Made by a program: the position numbers and the translations under genes. The notes beneath the pieces were generated by a model that was given only the letters and a program-made list of their open reading frames with translations, was not told the origin of the DNA and did not search any database. A stretch of 43,733 nucleotides of DNA from Comamonadaceae bacterium CD01. Lineage in GTDB: Bacteria > Pseudomonadota > Gammaproteobacteria > Burkholderiales > Burkholderiaceae_C. Below, piece after piece: positions 23,320 through 32,772 of the stretch (the first letter of the stretch is position 1; every line of letters begins with the position of its first letter). Location: assembly GCA_002894305.1 (NCBI GenBank), contig PGEI01000015.1, positions 1 through 43,733 of the forward strand, in the 5' to 3' direction.

Positions 23320-25028
23320 ACGACATTCGCCGCACCATTTTGTGGGTGATCTTTGCCTTCTCGCTGGTCATGCTGTGGGACAAATGGCAGGTTCATAACG
23401 GGCACAAGGCCACCTTCTTCCCGGCACCGCAAACGCAGACGGCCGGAAGCGGTGCGCCTGCCGCATCGCAGGAACTGCCCGCGGCCGTACCCGACGCACC
23501 GCAGGACGCAGCCGCCGCGCTGACGCAAGTCGACACACCCACGGCACCGGACGCACCCACCGCGCCGCGCGAACGCGTCACGGTCAGCAACGACGTGCTG
23601 CGGCTGACGTTCGACAGCGAAGGCGGATCGCTGATCAAGAGCGAACTGCTGCGCTACACCGAGCACCAGGGCGACACCGAGCCGCTGGTGCTGATGGACG
23701 ACAGCGCCAGCCACGTCTACCTGGCACAGACTGGCCTGATCGGCGGCAACTTCCCGACGCACAAGACTGTCATGCATGTGGTGCCCGGCGCGCGTGCGCT
23801 TGCCGACGGCGACAACGAGGTGCAGCTGCGCCTGGAGTCGCCCGACCTGGGCGGCATCAAGCTGGTCAAGACCTTCACGCTCAAGCGCGGCGCCTACGAC
23901 ATCGGCGTGCGCCACGAGGTGGTCAACACCGGCAGCGCGCCGGTCAGCCCACAGCTGTACCTGCAGTTGGTGCGCGACGGCAACGAGCCGGCTGGCACCA
24001 CGCCGTTCTATTCCACCTTCACCGGCCCGGCGGTCTACACCGACGAGAAGAAGTACCAGAAGCTCACCTTCAAGGACATCAAGGCCGGCAAGGTCGACAT
24101 TCCGGCGGAGAGCACCACCGGCTACATCGCCATGGTGCAACACTACTTCACCAGTGCCTGGCTGCTGCCCGAGGGCATGCGCCGCGCGCTGCGCGTGGAC
24201 GCGGCCGACATTGGCGCCAGCGCCCCCGACTGCTGCTACCGCGTGCAGGCCATCGCCCCTCTGGGCGAGATCGCCCCCGGCCAGACCAAGGCGGTGGAGG
24301 CGCGCCTGTTCACCGGCCCGCAGCTGGAGAAGACGCTGGAGGCGCTGGCCCCCGGCCTGGAGCTGGTCAAGGACTACGGCTGGCTGACCATTCTGGCCAA
24401 GCCGCTGTACTGGCTGCTCGACAAGATCCACAGCCTGCTGGGCAACTGGGGCTGGTCCATCGTCGGCCTGGTGCTGCTGCTCAAGATCGCCTTCTACTGG
24501 CTCAACGCCAAGGCGTATTCGAGCATGGCCAAGATGAAGGCGCTGAATCCGCGCATCCAGGACATGCGCACGCGCCTGAAGGACAAGCCCCAGCAGATGC
24601 AGCAGGAGATGATGCGCATCTACCGCGAGGAGAAGGTCAATCCGCTGGGCGGCTGCCTGCCCATCATGATCCAGATCCCGGTGTTCATCGCGCTGTACTG
24701 GGTGCTGCTGTCCACCGTGGAGATGCGCCAGGCGCCGTGGATCGGCTGGATCCATGACCTGTCGACCAAGGATCCGTACTTCATCCTGCCGCTGCTGATG
24801 ACGCTGTCCACGCTCTTGCAGACCGCGCTCAACCCCGCGCCGCCCGACCCGATGCAGGCCAAGATGATGTGGATCATGCCGCTGATGTTCAGCGTGATGT
24901 TCTTCATGTTCCCGGCCGGCCTGGTGCTGTACTGGCTGACCAACAACCTGCTGTCGATTGCGCAGCAGTGGCTCATCAATACGCGCATGGGCGTGCCGCC
25001 GCAGTTCAACCTGCCCAAGTTCCGCTGA
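23316..25028 (+). CDS. yidC: Membrane protein insertase YidC
   Basis: A 570-aa inner-membrane insertase. N-terminal membrane helix about 7-22 (ILWVIFAFSLVMLW), an Ala/Pro-rich stretch, a large periplasmic beta-sandwich domain (about 85-340), then the conserved five-helix core with NPLGGCLPIMIQIPVFIALY, the hydrophilic-groove region, and the last helix FMFPAGLVLYWLTNNLLSI. The ATG at 23316 gives the known N-terminus MNDIRRTILWV and overlaps the yidD stop by 4 bp. A strong terminator follows at 25052. Confidence 0.98.
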   Translation: MNDIRRTILWVIFAFSLVMLWDKWQVHNGHKATFFPAPQTQTAGSGAPAASQELPAAVPDAPQDAAAALTQVDTPTAPDAPTAPRERVTVSNDVLRLTFDSEGGSLIKSELLRYTEHQGDTEPLVLMDDSASHVYLAQTGLIGGNFPTHKTVMHVVPGARALADGDNEVQLRLESPDLGGIKLVKTFTLKRGAYDIGVRHEVVNTGSAPVSPQLYLQLVRDGNEPAGTTPFYSTFTGPAVYTDEKKYQKLTFKDIKAGKVDIPAESTTGYIAMVQHYFTSAWLLPEGMRRALRVDAADIGASAPDCCYRVQAIAPLGEIAPGQTKAVEARLFTGPQLEKTLEALAPGLELVKDYGWLTILAKPLYWLLDKIHSLLGNWGWSIVGLVLLLKIAFYWLNAKAYSSMAKMKALNPRIQDMRTRLKDKPQQMQQEMMRIYREEKVNPLGGCLPIMIQIPVFIALYWVLLSTVEMRQAPWIGWIHDLSTKDPYFILPLLMTLSTLLQTALNPAPPDPMQAKMMWIMPLMFSVMFFMFPAGLVLYWLTNNLLSIAQQWLINTRMGVPPQFNLPKFR

Positions 25029-25051
25029 CCGCGCCAGCGCACGCAAACCCC

Positions 25052-25085
25052 ACCACGGCCGCATATGCGGCCGTGGTCGTTTTGG
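25052..25085 (+). terminator. Rho-independent terminator after yidC
   Basis: A perfect 26-bp palindrome at 25052-25077 (arm ACCACGGCCGC, ATAT loop, arm GCGGCCGTGGT) is followed by CGTTTT. It closes the rpmH-rnpA-yidD-yidC operon and separates it from the solute-binding protein gene. Confidence 0.88.
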
Positions 25086-25131
25086 GTAGGATGGCAGGCT
25101 TGCATCGATAACCAACAAGGAGATTTTCCGA

Positions 25132-26727
25132 ATGCACACACGCACACGCCTGCGCCTGGCCACGCTGGCCGCGGCCGCCCTGCTCGCCCTGGGCGCCACC
25201 ACTGCCGCCCAGGCCGCCACGCTGCGCTGGGCAGGCGCCAACGACATCCTGACCACCGACCCGCACGCGCAGAACCACCAGACCACGCACGCCTTTTTGC
25301 AGCAGGTCTACGAGAGCCTGGTGCGCTACAACGACAAGTTCCAGATCGAGCCCGCGCTGGCCACCAAATGGGAGCAGATCAGCCCCACGCAGGTGCGCTT
25401 CACGCTGCGCGAAGGCGTCAAATTCCACGACGGCTCGCCGTTCACTGCCGACGACGTGGTGTTCTCCTTCACCCGCGTGATGACACCGCCGTCCAACATG
25501 ATGGTGGCCGCGCAAAGCGTCAAGGAAGTCAAGAAGGTGGACGACCACACGGTCGACCTCATCCTCAAGGGCCCCAACCCCATCCTGCTGCGCGAGATCA
25601 CCGAGGCGCGCATCATGAACAAGGCCTGGGCCGAAAAGCACAATGCGACCAAGTCGCAGGACTACGCGGGCAAGGAGGAGAACTACGCCTCGCGCAACGC
25701 CAACGGCACCGGCCCCTTCGTCCTGGAGAGCTGGCAACCCGACGTGAAGGTCGTGCTCAAGAAAAACGCCGACTGGTGGGACAAGCCCAAGGGCAACGTC
25801 GACGAAGTGGTCTTCACGCCGATCAAGTCGGCCGCCACGCGCACCGCGGCGCTGATCTCGGGCCAGGTCGACTTCGTGCCCGACCCGCCGCCGCAAGACC
25901 TGGGCCGCATGAAGGCCGACAGCGCGCTCAAGCTGATCGAAGGCGCCGAGAACCGCACCATGTTCCTGGGCCTGGACCAATACCGCGACGAGCTGCCCGG
26001 CGCCGGCACGCCGGGCAAGAACCCGCTCAAGGACAAGCGCGTGCGCCAGGCGCTGTACCAGGCCATCGACATCGGCGCCATCCACCGCAGCACCATGCGC
26101 GGCCTGTCGGTCAACGCCGGCACGATGATCGCGCCCATGGTGCATGGCTGGACCAAGCAGCTGGACGAGCGCGCGTCCAAGTACGACGTCGAAGCCGCCA
26201 AGAAGCTGCTGGCCGACGCCGGCTACCCCAACGGCTTTGCCATCAAGCTCGAATGCCCCAACGACCGCTACGTCAACGACGAGGCGATCTGCCAGGCCGT
26301 CACCGCCATGTGGACGCGCATCGGCGTCAAGGCGTCGCTGGCCGCCGCGCCGATGGCGCAGTACATCTCGCGCATGCTCAACAGCGAGACCAACGCCTAC
26401 ATGCTGGGCTGGGGCGTCGCCACCTTCGACGCGCTGTACTCGCTCGATTCACTGGCCGCCACCAAGGACGAGAAGGCAGGCCTTGGCACCTACAACGGCG
26501 GGCGCTTCAGCGACGCGGCGCTCGACGGCATGATCGCCCAGATCAAGGTCGAGATGGATTCTGCCAAGCGCGACCAGCTCATCCACGACGCGCTGCAACG
26601 CATCAAGGACGAGTACTACTACATCCCGCTGCACCACCAGATCCGTCCCTGGGCCATGCGCAAGGGCGTCGAGACCGTGCACCGCGCAGACGACCGGCCC
26701 ATGCCCAACTGGACGACGATCAAGTAA
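25132..26727 (+). CDS. ABC transporter substrate-binding protein, family 5 (peptide/nickel type)
   Basis: A 531-aa periplasmic binding protein. Signal peptide 1-28 (MHTRTRLRL, hydrophobic core, AQA before ATLRWAG). Family-5 hallmarks include [50 protein letters not shown] (where the SBP_bac_5 signature lies) and [14 protein letters not shown]. It would deliver oligopeptides or a similar solute to an ABC permease, but no permease or ATPase gene is adjacent. AAGGAGA lies upstream of the ATG. It is flanked by terminators on both sides and therefore is a single-gene unit inserted in the otherwise conserved yidC-mnmE gap. Confidence 0.95.
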   Translation: MHTRTRLRLATLAAAALLALGATTAAQAATLRWAGANDILTTDPHAQNHQTTHAFLQQVYESLVRYNDKFQIEPALATKWEQISPTQVRFTLREGVKFHDGSPFTADDVVFSFTRVMTPPSNMMVAAQSVKEVKKVDDHTVDLILKGPNPILLREITEARIMNKAWAEKHNATKSQDYAGKEENYASRNANGTGPFVLESWQPDVKVVLKKNADWWDKPKGNVDEVVFTPIKSAATRTAALISGQVDFVPDPPPQDLGRMKADSALKLIEGAENRTMFLGLDQYRDELPGAGTPGKNPLKDKRVRQALYQAIDIGAIHRSTMRGLSVNAGTMIAPMVHGWTKQLDERASKYDVEAAKKLLADAGYPNGFAIKLECPNDRYVNDEAICQAVTAMWTRIGVKASLAAAPMAQYISRMLNSETNAYMLGWGVATFDALYSLDSLAATKDEKAGLGTYNGGRFSDAALDGMIAQIKVEMDSAKRDQLIHDALQRIKDEYYYIPLHHQIRPWAMRKGVETVHRADDRPMPNWTTIK

Positions 26728-26758
26728 TTCCATTTCCTGATCAGCCCTTCCACCCCCA

Positions 26759-26780
26759 GGCCCGCATCGCGGGCCTTTTT
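26759..26780 (+). terminator. Rho-independent terminator after solute-binding protein gene
   Basis: GGCCCGC (26759-26765) and GCGGGCC (26769-26775) form a 7-bp stem with a 3-base loop, followed by TTTTT. It ends the solute-binding protein unit 34 bp before the mnmE ATG. Confidence 0.85.
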
Positions 26781-26813
26781 GATGCGCTACCCAGGCGCGG
26801 CAATAATCCCGCC

Positions 26814-28217
26814 ATGCACGCACGCCACCTCGACCCCATTGCCGCCATCGCCACCGCTCCCGGGCGCGGCGCGGTGGGCATGGTGCGCATCTCGGGGCGG
26901 GCGCTCGAACCCTTCGTCCAGGCCTTCTTCGGCCGCAGCCTGACACCACGCCACGCGCACTACCTGCCGTTTGCCGACGCGCAGGGCCAGCCCATCGATC
27001 AGGGACTGGCGCTGTTTTTTCCCGCGCCGCACAGCTACACCGGCGAGGACGTGCTGGAACTGCAGGCCCACGGCGGCCCGGTGGTGTTGCAACTGCTGCA
27101 GGCGCGCTGCCTGGAGGTGGCGCAGGACGCGCTGCCGCGCCTGCGCCTGGCCGAGCCGGGCGAGTTCACCGAGCGCGCGTTCCTCAACGACAAGGTCGAC
27201 CTGGCGCAGGCCGAGGCGATTGCCGACCTGATCGACGCCAGCACCGAGGCCGCAGCACGCAGCGCCGGGCGCTCGCTGTCGGGCGCGTTTTCGCAGGAAA
27301 TCCACGCGCTGCGCGACGCGCTGGTGCACCTGCGCATGCTGGTCGAGGCAACGCTGGACTTTCCCGAGGAAGACATCGACTTCCTGCGCGCCAGCGACGC
27401 CCAGGGGCAACTGATACGGTTGCAACAACACCTCGCCCAGGTGATGCAGCGCGCGCGCCAGGGTGCACTGCTGCGCGACGGCATCACCGTGGTGATCGCC
27501 GGCCAGCCCAACGCGGGCAAAAGCTCGCTGCTCAACGCGCTGGCGGGGGCCGAGCTGGCCATCGTCACGCCGATCGCCGGCACCACGCGCGACAAGGTGC
27601 AGCAAACCATCCAGATCAAGGGCGTGCCGCTGCACGTCATCGACACCGCCGGCCTGCGCGAAAGCAACGATGAGGTCGAGCGCATCGGCATCGCGCGCGC
27701 CTGGGAGGAGATCGAACGCGCCGACGCGGTGCTGCTGCTGCACGACCTGACGCGCCAGCACGACGCCGACTACCGCGCCAACGACGCGGTGATCACCGAA
27801 ACCCTGCAAGACCGCCTGCCCGCAGGCGTGCCGGTGATCGATGTGTGGAACAAGTGCGACGCCGAGGGTGAACCCGGTGCACTGCTGCCCAGCGCCACCG
27901 ACCATCTGCAGCTGCGCCTATCGGCGCACACCGGCCAGGGCCTGGACGCACTGCGCCAGCAACTGCTGACGCTGGCCGGCTGGCAACCCGCGGCCGAAGG
28001 CGTGCACATTGCCCGCGCGCGCCACATCGCCGCGCTGCGCGAGGTCGACGCTCATGTGGAGCAGGCCACCGCACTGCTGCAACTCCCCGCCCCCGCGCTG
28101 GATCTGCTGGCCGAGGAACTGCGCCTGGCGCAGAACGCGCTCAACACCATCACCGGCGAGTTCGGCGCCGACGACCTGCTGGGCGTGATTTTTTCCAGCT
28201 TCTGCATCGGGAAGTAA
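26814..28217 (+). CDS. mnmE: tRNA uridine-5-carboxymethylaminomethyl(34) synthesis GTPase MnmE
   Basis: A 467-aa GTPase that, with MnmG, modifies the wobble uridine of certain tRNAs. The N-terminal tetrahydrofolate-binding domain begins [22 protein letters not shown]; a helical domain surrounds the Ras-like G domain with GQPNAGKS (G1, 230-237), IAGTTRD (G2), DTAG (G3) and NKCD (G4). The C-terminus ends with the catalytic FCIGK motif. The ATG at 26814 gives the family start [17 protein letters not shown]. It normally follows yidC directly; here a solute-binding protein gene lies between them. Confidence 0.98.
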   Translation: MHARHLDPIAAIATAPGRGAVGMVRISGRALEPFVQAFFGRSLTPRHAHYLPFADAQGQPIDQGLALFFPAPHSYTGEDVLELQAHGGPVVLQLLQARCLEVAQDALPRLRLAEPGEFTERAFLNDKVDLAQAEAIADLIDASTEAAARSAGRSLSGAFSQEIHALRDALVHLRMLVEATLDFPEEDIDFLRASDAQGQLIRLQQHLAQVMQRARQGALLRDGITVVIAGQPNAGKSSLLNALAGAELAIVTPIAGTTRDKVQQTIQIKGVPLHVIDTAGLRESNDEVERIGIARAWEEIERADAVLLLHDLTRQHDADYRANDAVITETLQDRLPAGVPVIDVWNKCDAEGEPGALLPSATDHLQLRLSAHTGQGLDALRQQLLTLAGWQPAAEGVHIARARHIAALREVDAHVEQATALLQLPAPALDLLAEELRLAQNALNTITGEFGADDLLGVIFSSFCIGK

Positions 28218-28330
28218 TCACAACACCGGCAAAAGCAGCAAACGCTGCGCCGAATGCCCTATCGCCGCAGCGGCGAGGCACAGATACACTTGGTCGCACT
28301 TTTGACGATTATTGGGCCCGATTTTTCTTC

Positions 28331-29125
28331 ATGTCCTTGTTTGGCTGGCTGTTTCCCACCGCAAAAATCAACCAGCGCGCACCCGGGCCCCTGACGGTCA
28401 CTCCGGTGCGCGGCCGGTCTGCGCGCGCCAGCCAAAGCGGCCCTCCCACCCACCAGGCCGCCCGGCTGCAGCGGCGTGAGCAGCTCTACGGCGTCGTGCG
28501 CGAGGCCATGGCGCGCGCAGGCGTGCTGTCGGCCGACTACGCGTTCAAGGTGCTGATGCTGGACACACAGGGCGAGCGCTTCATCGTCATGCTCGACGTG
28601 GCCAAGGAATACAGCGCCAACGTGGGTCTGTGGAGCGACACCGAGGCGTGGATCACCCGCTCGGCCCAGATCCGCCTGGGCATCGAGGTCAAGTCGGTGT
28701 ACTGGCGCGTCAATCCCCGGCTGCGGTACAGCGCCGGCGCACAGGGCGCGCCCGTGTCCACGCCCGCGCCGCTGGCCTCCGGCCCCGCTGCGCTGACCTC
28801 GTCACCCGCCCCCCTGACGGCCACACCAGCGAGCGCACCAGCACCACTGGCGCCGCCAGCGCCTCGGAAAAAAGTCGTGCCTCTGGACGGCCGCACCGAC
28901 GCAGCGGCATTCGACCCGATCGACGCGACGGAAATGGCGGCGTTCCGGCAAGCCCTGGCCAAGGCCAGAGCCCGCGCCAGCGAGGCCCGCGCCACCAGGC
29001 TGCCACCTTCTGCGACCAGCGCCGAAACACCCGACAGCGGGTTTGCCGACACCGTCATGCCCGACGTGCAAGAGCGCCAGCGCCCCGACGCCCTCAGCAG
29101 CACGATGTACGGCGAGCCGCGCTAA
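28331..29125 (+). CDS. Conserved-looking protein of unknown function
   Basis: A 264-aa protein that I do not recognise. Residues 1-10 (MSLFGWLFPT) are hydrophobic but short and not a clear signal peptide. A compact region at about 45-135 (QLYGVVREAMARAGVLSADY, FKVLMLDTQGERFIVMLDV, QIRLGIEVKSVYWRVNPRLR) looks like an alpha/beta fold. A Pro/Ala/Ser-rich linker follows (about 138-180), then a charged helical stretch with EMAAFRQALAKARARASEAR. Composition and codon use look like the neighbours. It starts 113 bp after mnmE and ends just before a MITE-like repeat. A cytoplasmic role is likely; nothing more can be said. Confidence 0.75.
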   Translation: MSLFGWLFPTAKINQRAPGPLTVTPVRGRSARASQSGPPTHQAARLQRREQLYGVVREAMARAGVLSADYAFKVLMLDTQGERFIVMLDVAKEYSANVGLWSDTEAWITRSAQIRLGIEVKSVYWRVNPRLRYSAGAQGAPVSTPAPLASGPAALTSSPAPLTATPASAPAPLAPPAPRKKVVPLDGRTDAAAFDPIDATEMAAFRQALAKARARASEARATRLPPSATSAETPDSGFADTVMPDVQERQRPDALSSTMYGEPR

Positions 29126-29127
29126 GA

Positions 29128-29303
29128 GCGTGTTTACGATCTTTCCGCAGCTCGCTTTCTATCCACCAAAGGCAGGACTCCCTGCTCCGTCATTGCAGCG
29201 AAAGCCGCAATCCAGCGGCGACACCTCCTTCACAGCGAGGGCTGGATACCGGCTTTCGCCGGCATGACGAGAAAGAATGGTCAAACAGAAATCGTAAACA
29301 CGC
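29128..29303. repeat. MITE-like element with 13-bp terminal inverted repeats
   Basis: The 176-bp element has perfect terminal inverted repeats GCGTGTTTACGAT (29128-29140) and ATCGTAAACACGC (29291-29303). Inside are two REP-like palindromic units, one with GCGAAAGCCGCAATCCAGC (about 29198-29216) and, in opposite sense, one with CTGGATACCGGCTTTCGCCGG (about 29242-29263). It has no reading frame of its own and fills the 212-bp gap between the unknown gene and apt. A target-site duplication is not clear (AAGA occurs near both ends, but not at equal distance). It may also help transcript termination between these convergent genes. Confidence 0.7.
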
Positions 29304-29337
29304 GCCAAGACTAGGCCACGCGCGGCTTCAAGCCATT

Positions 29338-29895
29338 TCAGTGCCCGTCGAACGCCACCAAGGTGAATAGCGGCAGGCCCGCAGCGCGCAGGCGCTCGGA
29401 GCCACCCAGCTCGGGCAGGTCGACGATGGCCGCGCCCTCCATGACCTGTGCGCCCAGTTTCTCCAGCAGCTTCTTGCCCGCCATCATCGTGCCGCCGGTA
29501 GCGATCAGGTCGTCGACCAGCAGCACCTTGTCGCCCGGGCGCACCGCGTCGCTGTGCAGTTCCACCGTGGCGCTGCCGTATTCCAATTCGTAGGTTTCCT
29601 CCACCGTGGTGAACGGCAGCTTGCCTTTCTTGCGGATCGGCACGAAGCCGACGTTGAGCTCGTACGCGAGTACCGCGCCCAGGATGAAGCCGCGCGCGTC
29701 CAGCCCGGCCACCACGTCGGGGCGCATGCCGTCATCCATGTAGCGGTGCACGAAGGCGTCGATCATCACGCGAAACACTTTGGGGTTTTGCAGCAGCGGC
29801 GTGATGTCGCGAAACTGCACGCCCGGCGCCGGCCAGTCGGGCACGGTGCGAATGTGCTGGCGCAGATAGTCGTTGGCGCTGAACAGATGGGGCAT
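29338..29895 (-). CDS. apt: Adenine phosphoribosyltransferase
   Basis: A 185-aa purine-salvage enzyme that converts adenine and PRPP to AMP. It shows the start region [44 protein letters not shown], the flexible loop [20 protein letters not shown] and the PRPP-binding motif [13 protein letters not shown] (124-136), all specific for Apt. The ATG at 29895 ([11 protein letters not shown]) is preferred; an in-frame extension to 30012 crosses the promoter region of the divergent gene. Length is normal (170-185). Confidence 0.98.
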   Translation of the reverse strand: MPHLFSANDYLRQHIRTVPDWPAPGVQFRDITPLLQNPKVFRVMIDAFVHRYMDDGMRPDVVAGLDARGFILGAVLAYELNVGFVPIRKKGKLPFTTVEETYELEYGSATVELHSDAVRPGDKVLLVDDLIATGGTMMAGKKLLEKLGAQVMEGAAIVDLPELGGSERLRAAGLPLFTLVAFDGH

Positions 29896-30017
29896 GGCGG
29901 GTGCAGTGCAACTGGGGGCAAACCTCGGATGGTAAGGCAAGCCAAGCGCGCCACTTGCTGCAGGTTTGCGGCCAGCCTCTAAAATCTGACCCTTTGCTGA
30001 CAAGAACAACACCCTCC

Positions 30018-31115
30018 ATGCTTACCCACCAGGCGCCCATGGCACACGAGCTGCTCACGGCGCTGGATCTCACGGCCGCCGAACTGGCCACGCTGCGCGG
30101 CGCATCGCCCGGCGACGAAGCCATCGATCTGAATGCCCTCGCCCAGGACTCGCACACCCTGCGCACGCTGCACCGCACACTGCTGGCCATTGGCAGCGCG
30201 CGCAGCCTGGCCGTGGCCGAGCGGCTGCGTGCCTTTGCCAGCCAGCGGCTGGGCTTGGCGCTGACCGTCGCCGTGCCAGCGACCGGCGACCGCTGCAGCC
30301 CCGCGCAACTGTTTGCCCAGCACCGCGAGCTGTGGATCTGGTCGGCGTCGCCGTTCGACGAAGAGCGCGCCGAATACTGGGAGCAGCTGTGCAGCGGCTT
30401 TCTGGATCAGCCCGAGCGGCTGCTGGTCTATTTCGTGCCGACCATCGACATTGCCGACCGCCTGGCGCTGCGCTTCGAGACCGAACTGCATGCACGCCAG
30501 TACGACGAGGACGACCAGCCCTGCGAAGGCGCGCGCGGCTTTGGCGCGACCGTGTTCATCATCGTCACCAATCTGGCCGCCACCATGCCCTACACCGTCG
30601 TGGCCAGCCCCGGTACGCCCGGCCTGGCCCTTGATGGCGTGGCCCCGACGGGCTGGACGCTGGGCCCGCAGGCGCAGGCGTTCTCGGCCCTGTCCCGCCG
30701 CTATACGGACGGATTGATCGCGCACGCACGCGCCGCAGGCATGGGCCACAGCCGCGTGGCCGGCAACTTTTTCCCGCTGGGCCAGCCGCTCAACCGCTCG
30801 GGCCTGCCGTTTGCCGACTACCGTCGCATCGACCAGCTGATCGGCATTCGCACCGAGCAGGCCATCGGCCTGTTCGACGGTACGCCCTGGGCCGGCTGGC
30901 GCCCCAGGACGCAGGGCAGCGAATCGGTCGGGTTTGGCGATGCCCCGACCGACGCCCACCCGCTCAAATTCCACCCCTTCTTCATCCGCGCCTACCGCAA
31001 GAAGGCTGGCGACCTGTCCAAGCAGATACCGGCCCGCCCCACGGCGGGCGACGCCGAACACCCGCAACCACCCAGCCGCTACTTCGACCAGCCGCAGACC
31101 AGCGACTTTGACTGA
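30018..31115 (+). CDS. Protein of unknown function upstream of SlyD-type isomerase
   Basis: A 365-aa, soluble-looking protein without signal peptide or membrane segment. I do not recognise its family. Notable segments are [61 protein letters not shown], and a C-terminal part with [18 protein letters not shown] and [12 protein letters not shown]. Trp, Phe and Tyr are frequent, as in folded enzymes. The ATG at 30018 ([13 protein letters not shown]) has no strong ribosome site; ATG 30039 is an alternative. The gene lies 21 bp before slyD in the same direction, so the two are probably co-transcribed. Confidence 0.7.
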   Translation: MLTHQAPMAHELLTALDLTAAELATLRGASPGDEAIDLNALAQDSHTLRTLHRTLLAIGSARSLAVAERLRAFASQRLGLALTVAVPATGDRCSPAQLFAQHRELWIWSASPFDEERAEYWEQLCSGFLDQPERLLVYFVPTIDIADRLALRFETELHARQYDEDDQPCEGARGFGATVFIIVTNLAATMPYTVVASPGTPGLALDGVAPTGWTLGPQAQAFSALSRRYTDGLIAHARAAGMGHSRVAGNFFPLGQPLNRSGLPFADYRRIDQLIGIRTEQAIGLFDGTPWAGWRPRTQGSESVGFGDAPTDAHPLKFHPFFIRAYRKKAGDLSKQIPARPTAGDAEHPQPPSRYFDQPQTSDFD

Positions 31116-31136
31116 CCACCACACCGATTCCCCATC

Positions 31137-31607
31137 ATGAAAATCACCCAGGACACCGCCGTCACCCTCAGCTACAAGGTCACCAGCCCCCAGGGCAAGC
31201 CGCTGGACAGCGGCCACACCGCCTACCTGCACGGCGGCTACGACAACCTGTTCCCCAAAGTCGAGGCCGCCCTTGAAGGCCAGGAGCCGGGCTTTGCCAC
31301 GACGATCGACCTGTCGGTGCAGGACGCTTTTGGCGAGCGCGACGAGGCGCTGGTGCGCACCATCGCCAAGAGCGACTTTCCGCCGGGCGTCAAGGTGGGC
31401 GGCCAACTGCAAGGCCCGGGGCCGGACGGCCAGCCGCAGATGTACCGCGTGGTCAAGATCAAGGGGGCCGAGGTGCACCTGGACGGCAACCACCCGCTGG
31501 CCGGCCAGGCGCTGCGCTTCGCCTGCAAGGTGACCGAGGTGCGCTCCGCGACGGCCGAAGAAGTCGCCCACCGCCACGTGCACGGCGGCCACGGCCACCA
31601 CCATTGA
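31137..31607 (+). CDS. slyD: FKBP-type peptidyl-prolyl isomerase, SlyD family
   Basis: A 156-aa cytoplasmic prolyl isomerase and chaperone. The FKBP half (about 1-70 and 120-145) starts KITQDTAVTLSYKVTSPQGK, and the inserted chaperone flap lies between. HLDGNHPLAGQALRF is the strongly conserved SlyD segment. The C-terminus is His-rich (HRHVHGGHGHHH, 145-156), a short version of the metal-binding tail used for nickel delivery in enterobacteria; metal binding here is likely but unproven. It follows the unknown gene by 21 bp. Confidence 0.93.
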   Translation: MKITQDTAVTLSYKVTSPQGKPLDSGHTAYLHGGYDNLFPKVEAALEGQEPGFATTIDLSVQDAFGERDEALVRTIAKSDFPPGVKVGGQLQGPGPDGQPQMYRVVKIKGAEVHLDGNHPLAGQALRFACKVTEVRSATAEEVAHRHVHGGHGHHH

Positions 31608-31613
31608 ATTGAA

Positions 31614-31631
31614 CCTAGAAACGGTTCTAGG
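31614..31631. repeat. Inverted repeat after slyD
   Basis: CCTAGAA (31614-31620) and TTCTAGG (31625-31631) flank ACGG, just after the slyD stop codon and between convergent genes. It lacks a T-tract. It may be a weak terminator or a short dispersed palindrome; CTAG is generally rare in such genomes, so two copies in 18 bp stand out. Confidence 0.5.
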
Positions 31632-31719
31632 CTGAAGCGCCTGCGTCTGGCGCCTGGATAACAGGCCATCGACGAGGCCGGGCCGGGCGACCACGGCGCG
31701 CCGCAGCAGTCCTGCTCTC

Positions 31720-32595
31720 CTACCGCGCCTCCAGCCGCAGCAGCGCCTGGCGCAGCAGGCGCGCGGCGCGGTCGCGCACCTGCAGCGGGCTGGCGCCCGG
31801 GCGGGGACGCTCGCGGGCGCGCTGGCAGGCGGACAGGAAGTCGTTCAAGAGCGGCGTGGCGTCCAGGATGGCTCCGGTCTTGGCGCCGAACTCGGGGTGC
31901 CACTGCGTCGCGGCCACATAGCCGCCGCCCTGGCTGGGGTTGCGCCGGATGGCCTCGGGCACGGCGTCGGGCCAGCTCCAGGCCTCGACGTCAAAACCTG
32001 GCGCCAGGTTCTTGACGCCCTGGTGGTGGATGCTGTTGACCGTGACGCGGCCCTGCCCCGGATACAGCCGCGCCATGCGCGTGCCGGGCACGATGTCGAC
32101 GCCGTGGAAGTGCTGGTCGTAGGTGACGGGGTCGCGGTGGCGGTGCGCGCCCGGGTGCTGCATCTCGATGTCCTGGTACAGCGTTCCGCCAAACGCGACG
32201 TTGATCAGCTGCAGGCCGCGGCAGATGCCGAAGATGGGCTTGCCCTGCTGTTCGAAGGCCTCGACGACGGCCAGGTCGTACAGGTCGCGCACGCGGTCAC
32301 CCATCCAGTCGGGGCGCAGCGGTTGCTCGCCGTAGCTGCCGGGCCAGACGTCGGAGCCGCCATGCATGACGACGCCGTCCAGCCACTGCGCATAGTGCGT
32401 CAGCGTCACGTCGCCGCGCGCGGTCTCGCCCGTCGGGCAGGGCACCATCACCACCAGCGCGCCGGCCGACATGATCCAGTGCGCCACCGACTGCTCCACG
32501 TACTGCAGCGTCTTGCCGGTGAACAGCGGGCGCTGCGGGTCGGCGTGCGAGAAGCAGGCCGACAGGCCGATTTTCAGACGTTGTTGCGCAGTCAT
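31720..32595 (-). CDS. Class I glutamine amidotransferase-like hydrolase (gamma-glutamyl-GABA hydrolase type)
   Basis: A 291-aa member of peptidase family C26. The nucleophile is Cys125 in FGICRGLQLINVAFGG, and the partners are His233 and Glu235 (TQWHPEF). MHGGSDVWPGSYG and NSIHHQGVKNLAPG are typical of the PuuD-like group that cleaves gamma-glutamyl-GABA in putrescine breakdown. No other putrescine-pathway genes are nearby, so the substrate is uncertain. The ATG at 32595 (MTAQQRLKIGLSACF) matches the family start; in-frame sequence further upstream belongs to other genes' antisense. Confidence 0.9.
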   Translation of the reverse strand: MTAQQRLKIGLSACFSHADPQRPLFTGKTLQYVEQSVAHWIMSAGALVVMVPCPTGETARGDVTLTHYAQWLDGVVMHGGSDVWPGSYGEQPLRPDWMGDRVRDLYDLAVVEAFEQQGKPIFGICRGLQLINVAFGGTLYQDIEMQHPGAHRHRDPVTYDQHFHGVDIVPGTRMARLYPGQGRVTVNSIHHQGVKNLAPGFDVEAWSWPDAVPEAIRRNPSQGGGYVAATQWHPEFGAKTGAILDATPLLNDFLSACQRARERPRPGASPLQVRDRAARLLRQALLRLEAR

Positions 32596-32772
32596 GCGGC
32601 GGTTGTAGCACCGAATGCAGGGTCGCGCAGCGCGGGCGCGCACGCATGCGCCGCCGGTGGGGGCGCCGCGCAAGCGCTTGTGAAAATGCGATGGGAAATC
32701 TGGGATGATGTAGACGTCAACATTCAAGGAATTGCCGGTTACCGGCCGGCGCGACGCTGAGAAAGGAAGACC

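Noticed and set aside
25065-26813. In-frame upstream extension of mnmE through the solute-binding protein gene
   Set aside because: The frame stays open only because of GC bias. The mnmE N-terminal motif begins at the ATG at 26814, just after a terminator.
29979-31694. Minus-strand frame (571 codons) opposite the unknown gene and slyD
   Set aside because: It spans two plus-strand genes with clear protein character (slyD is certain), so it is a shadow.
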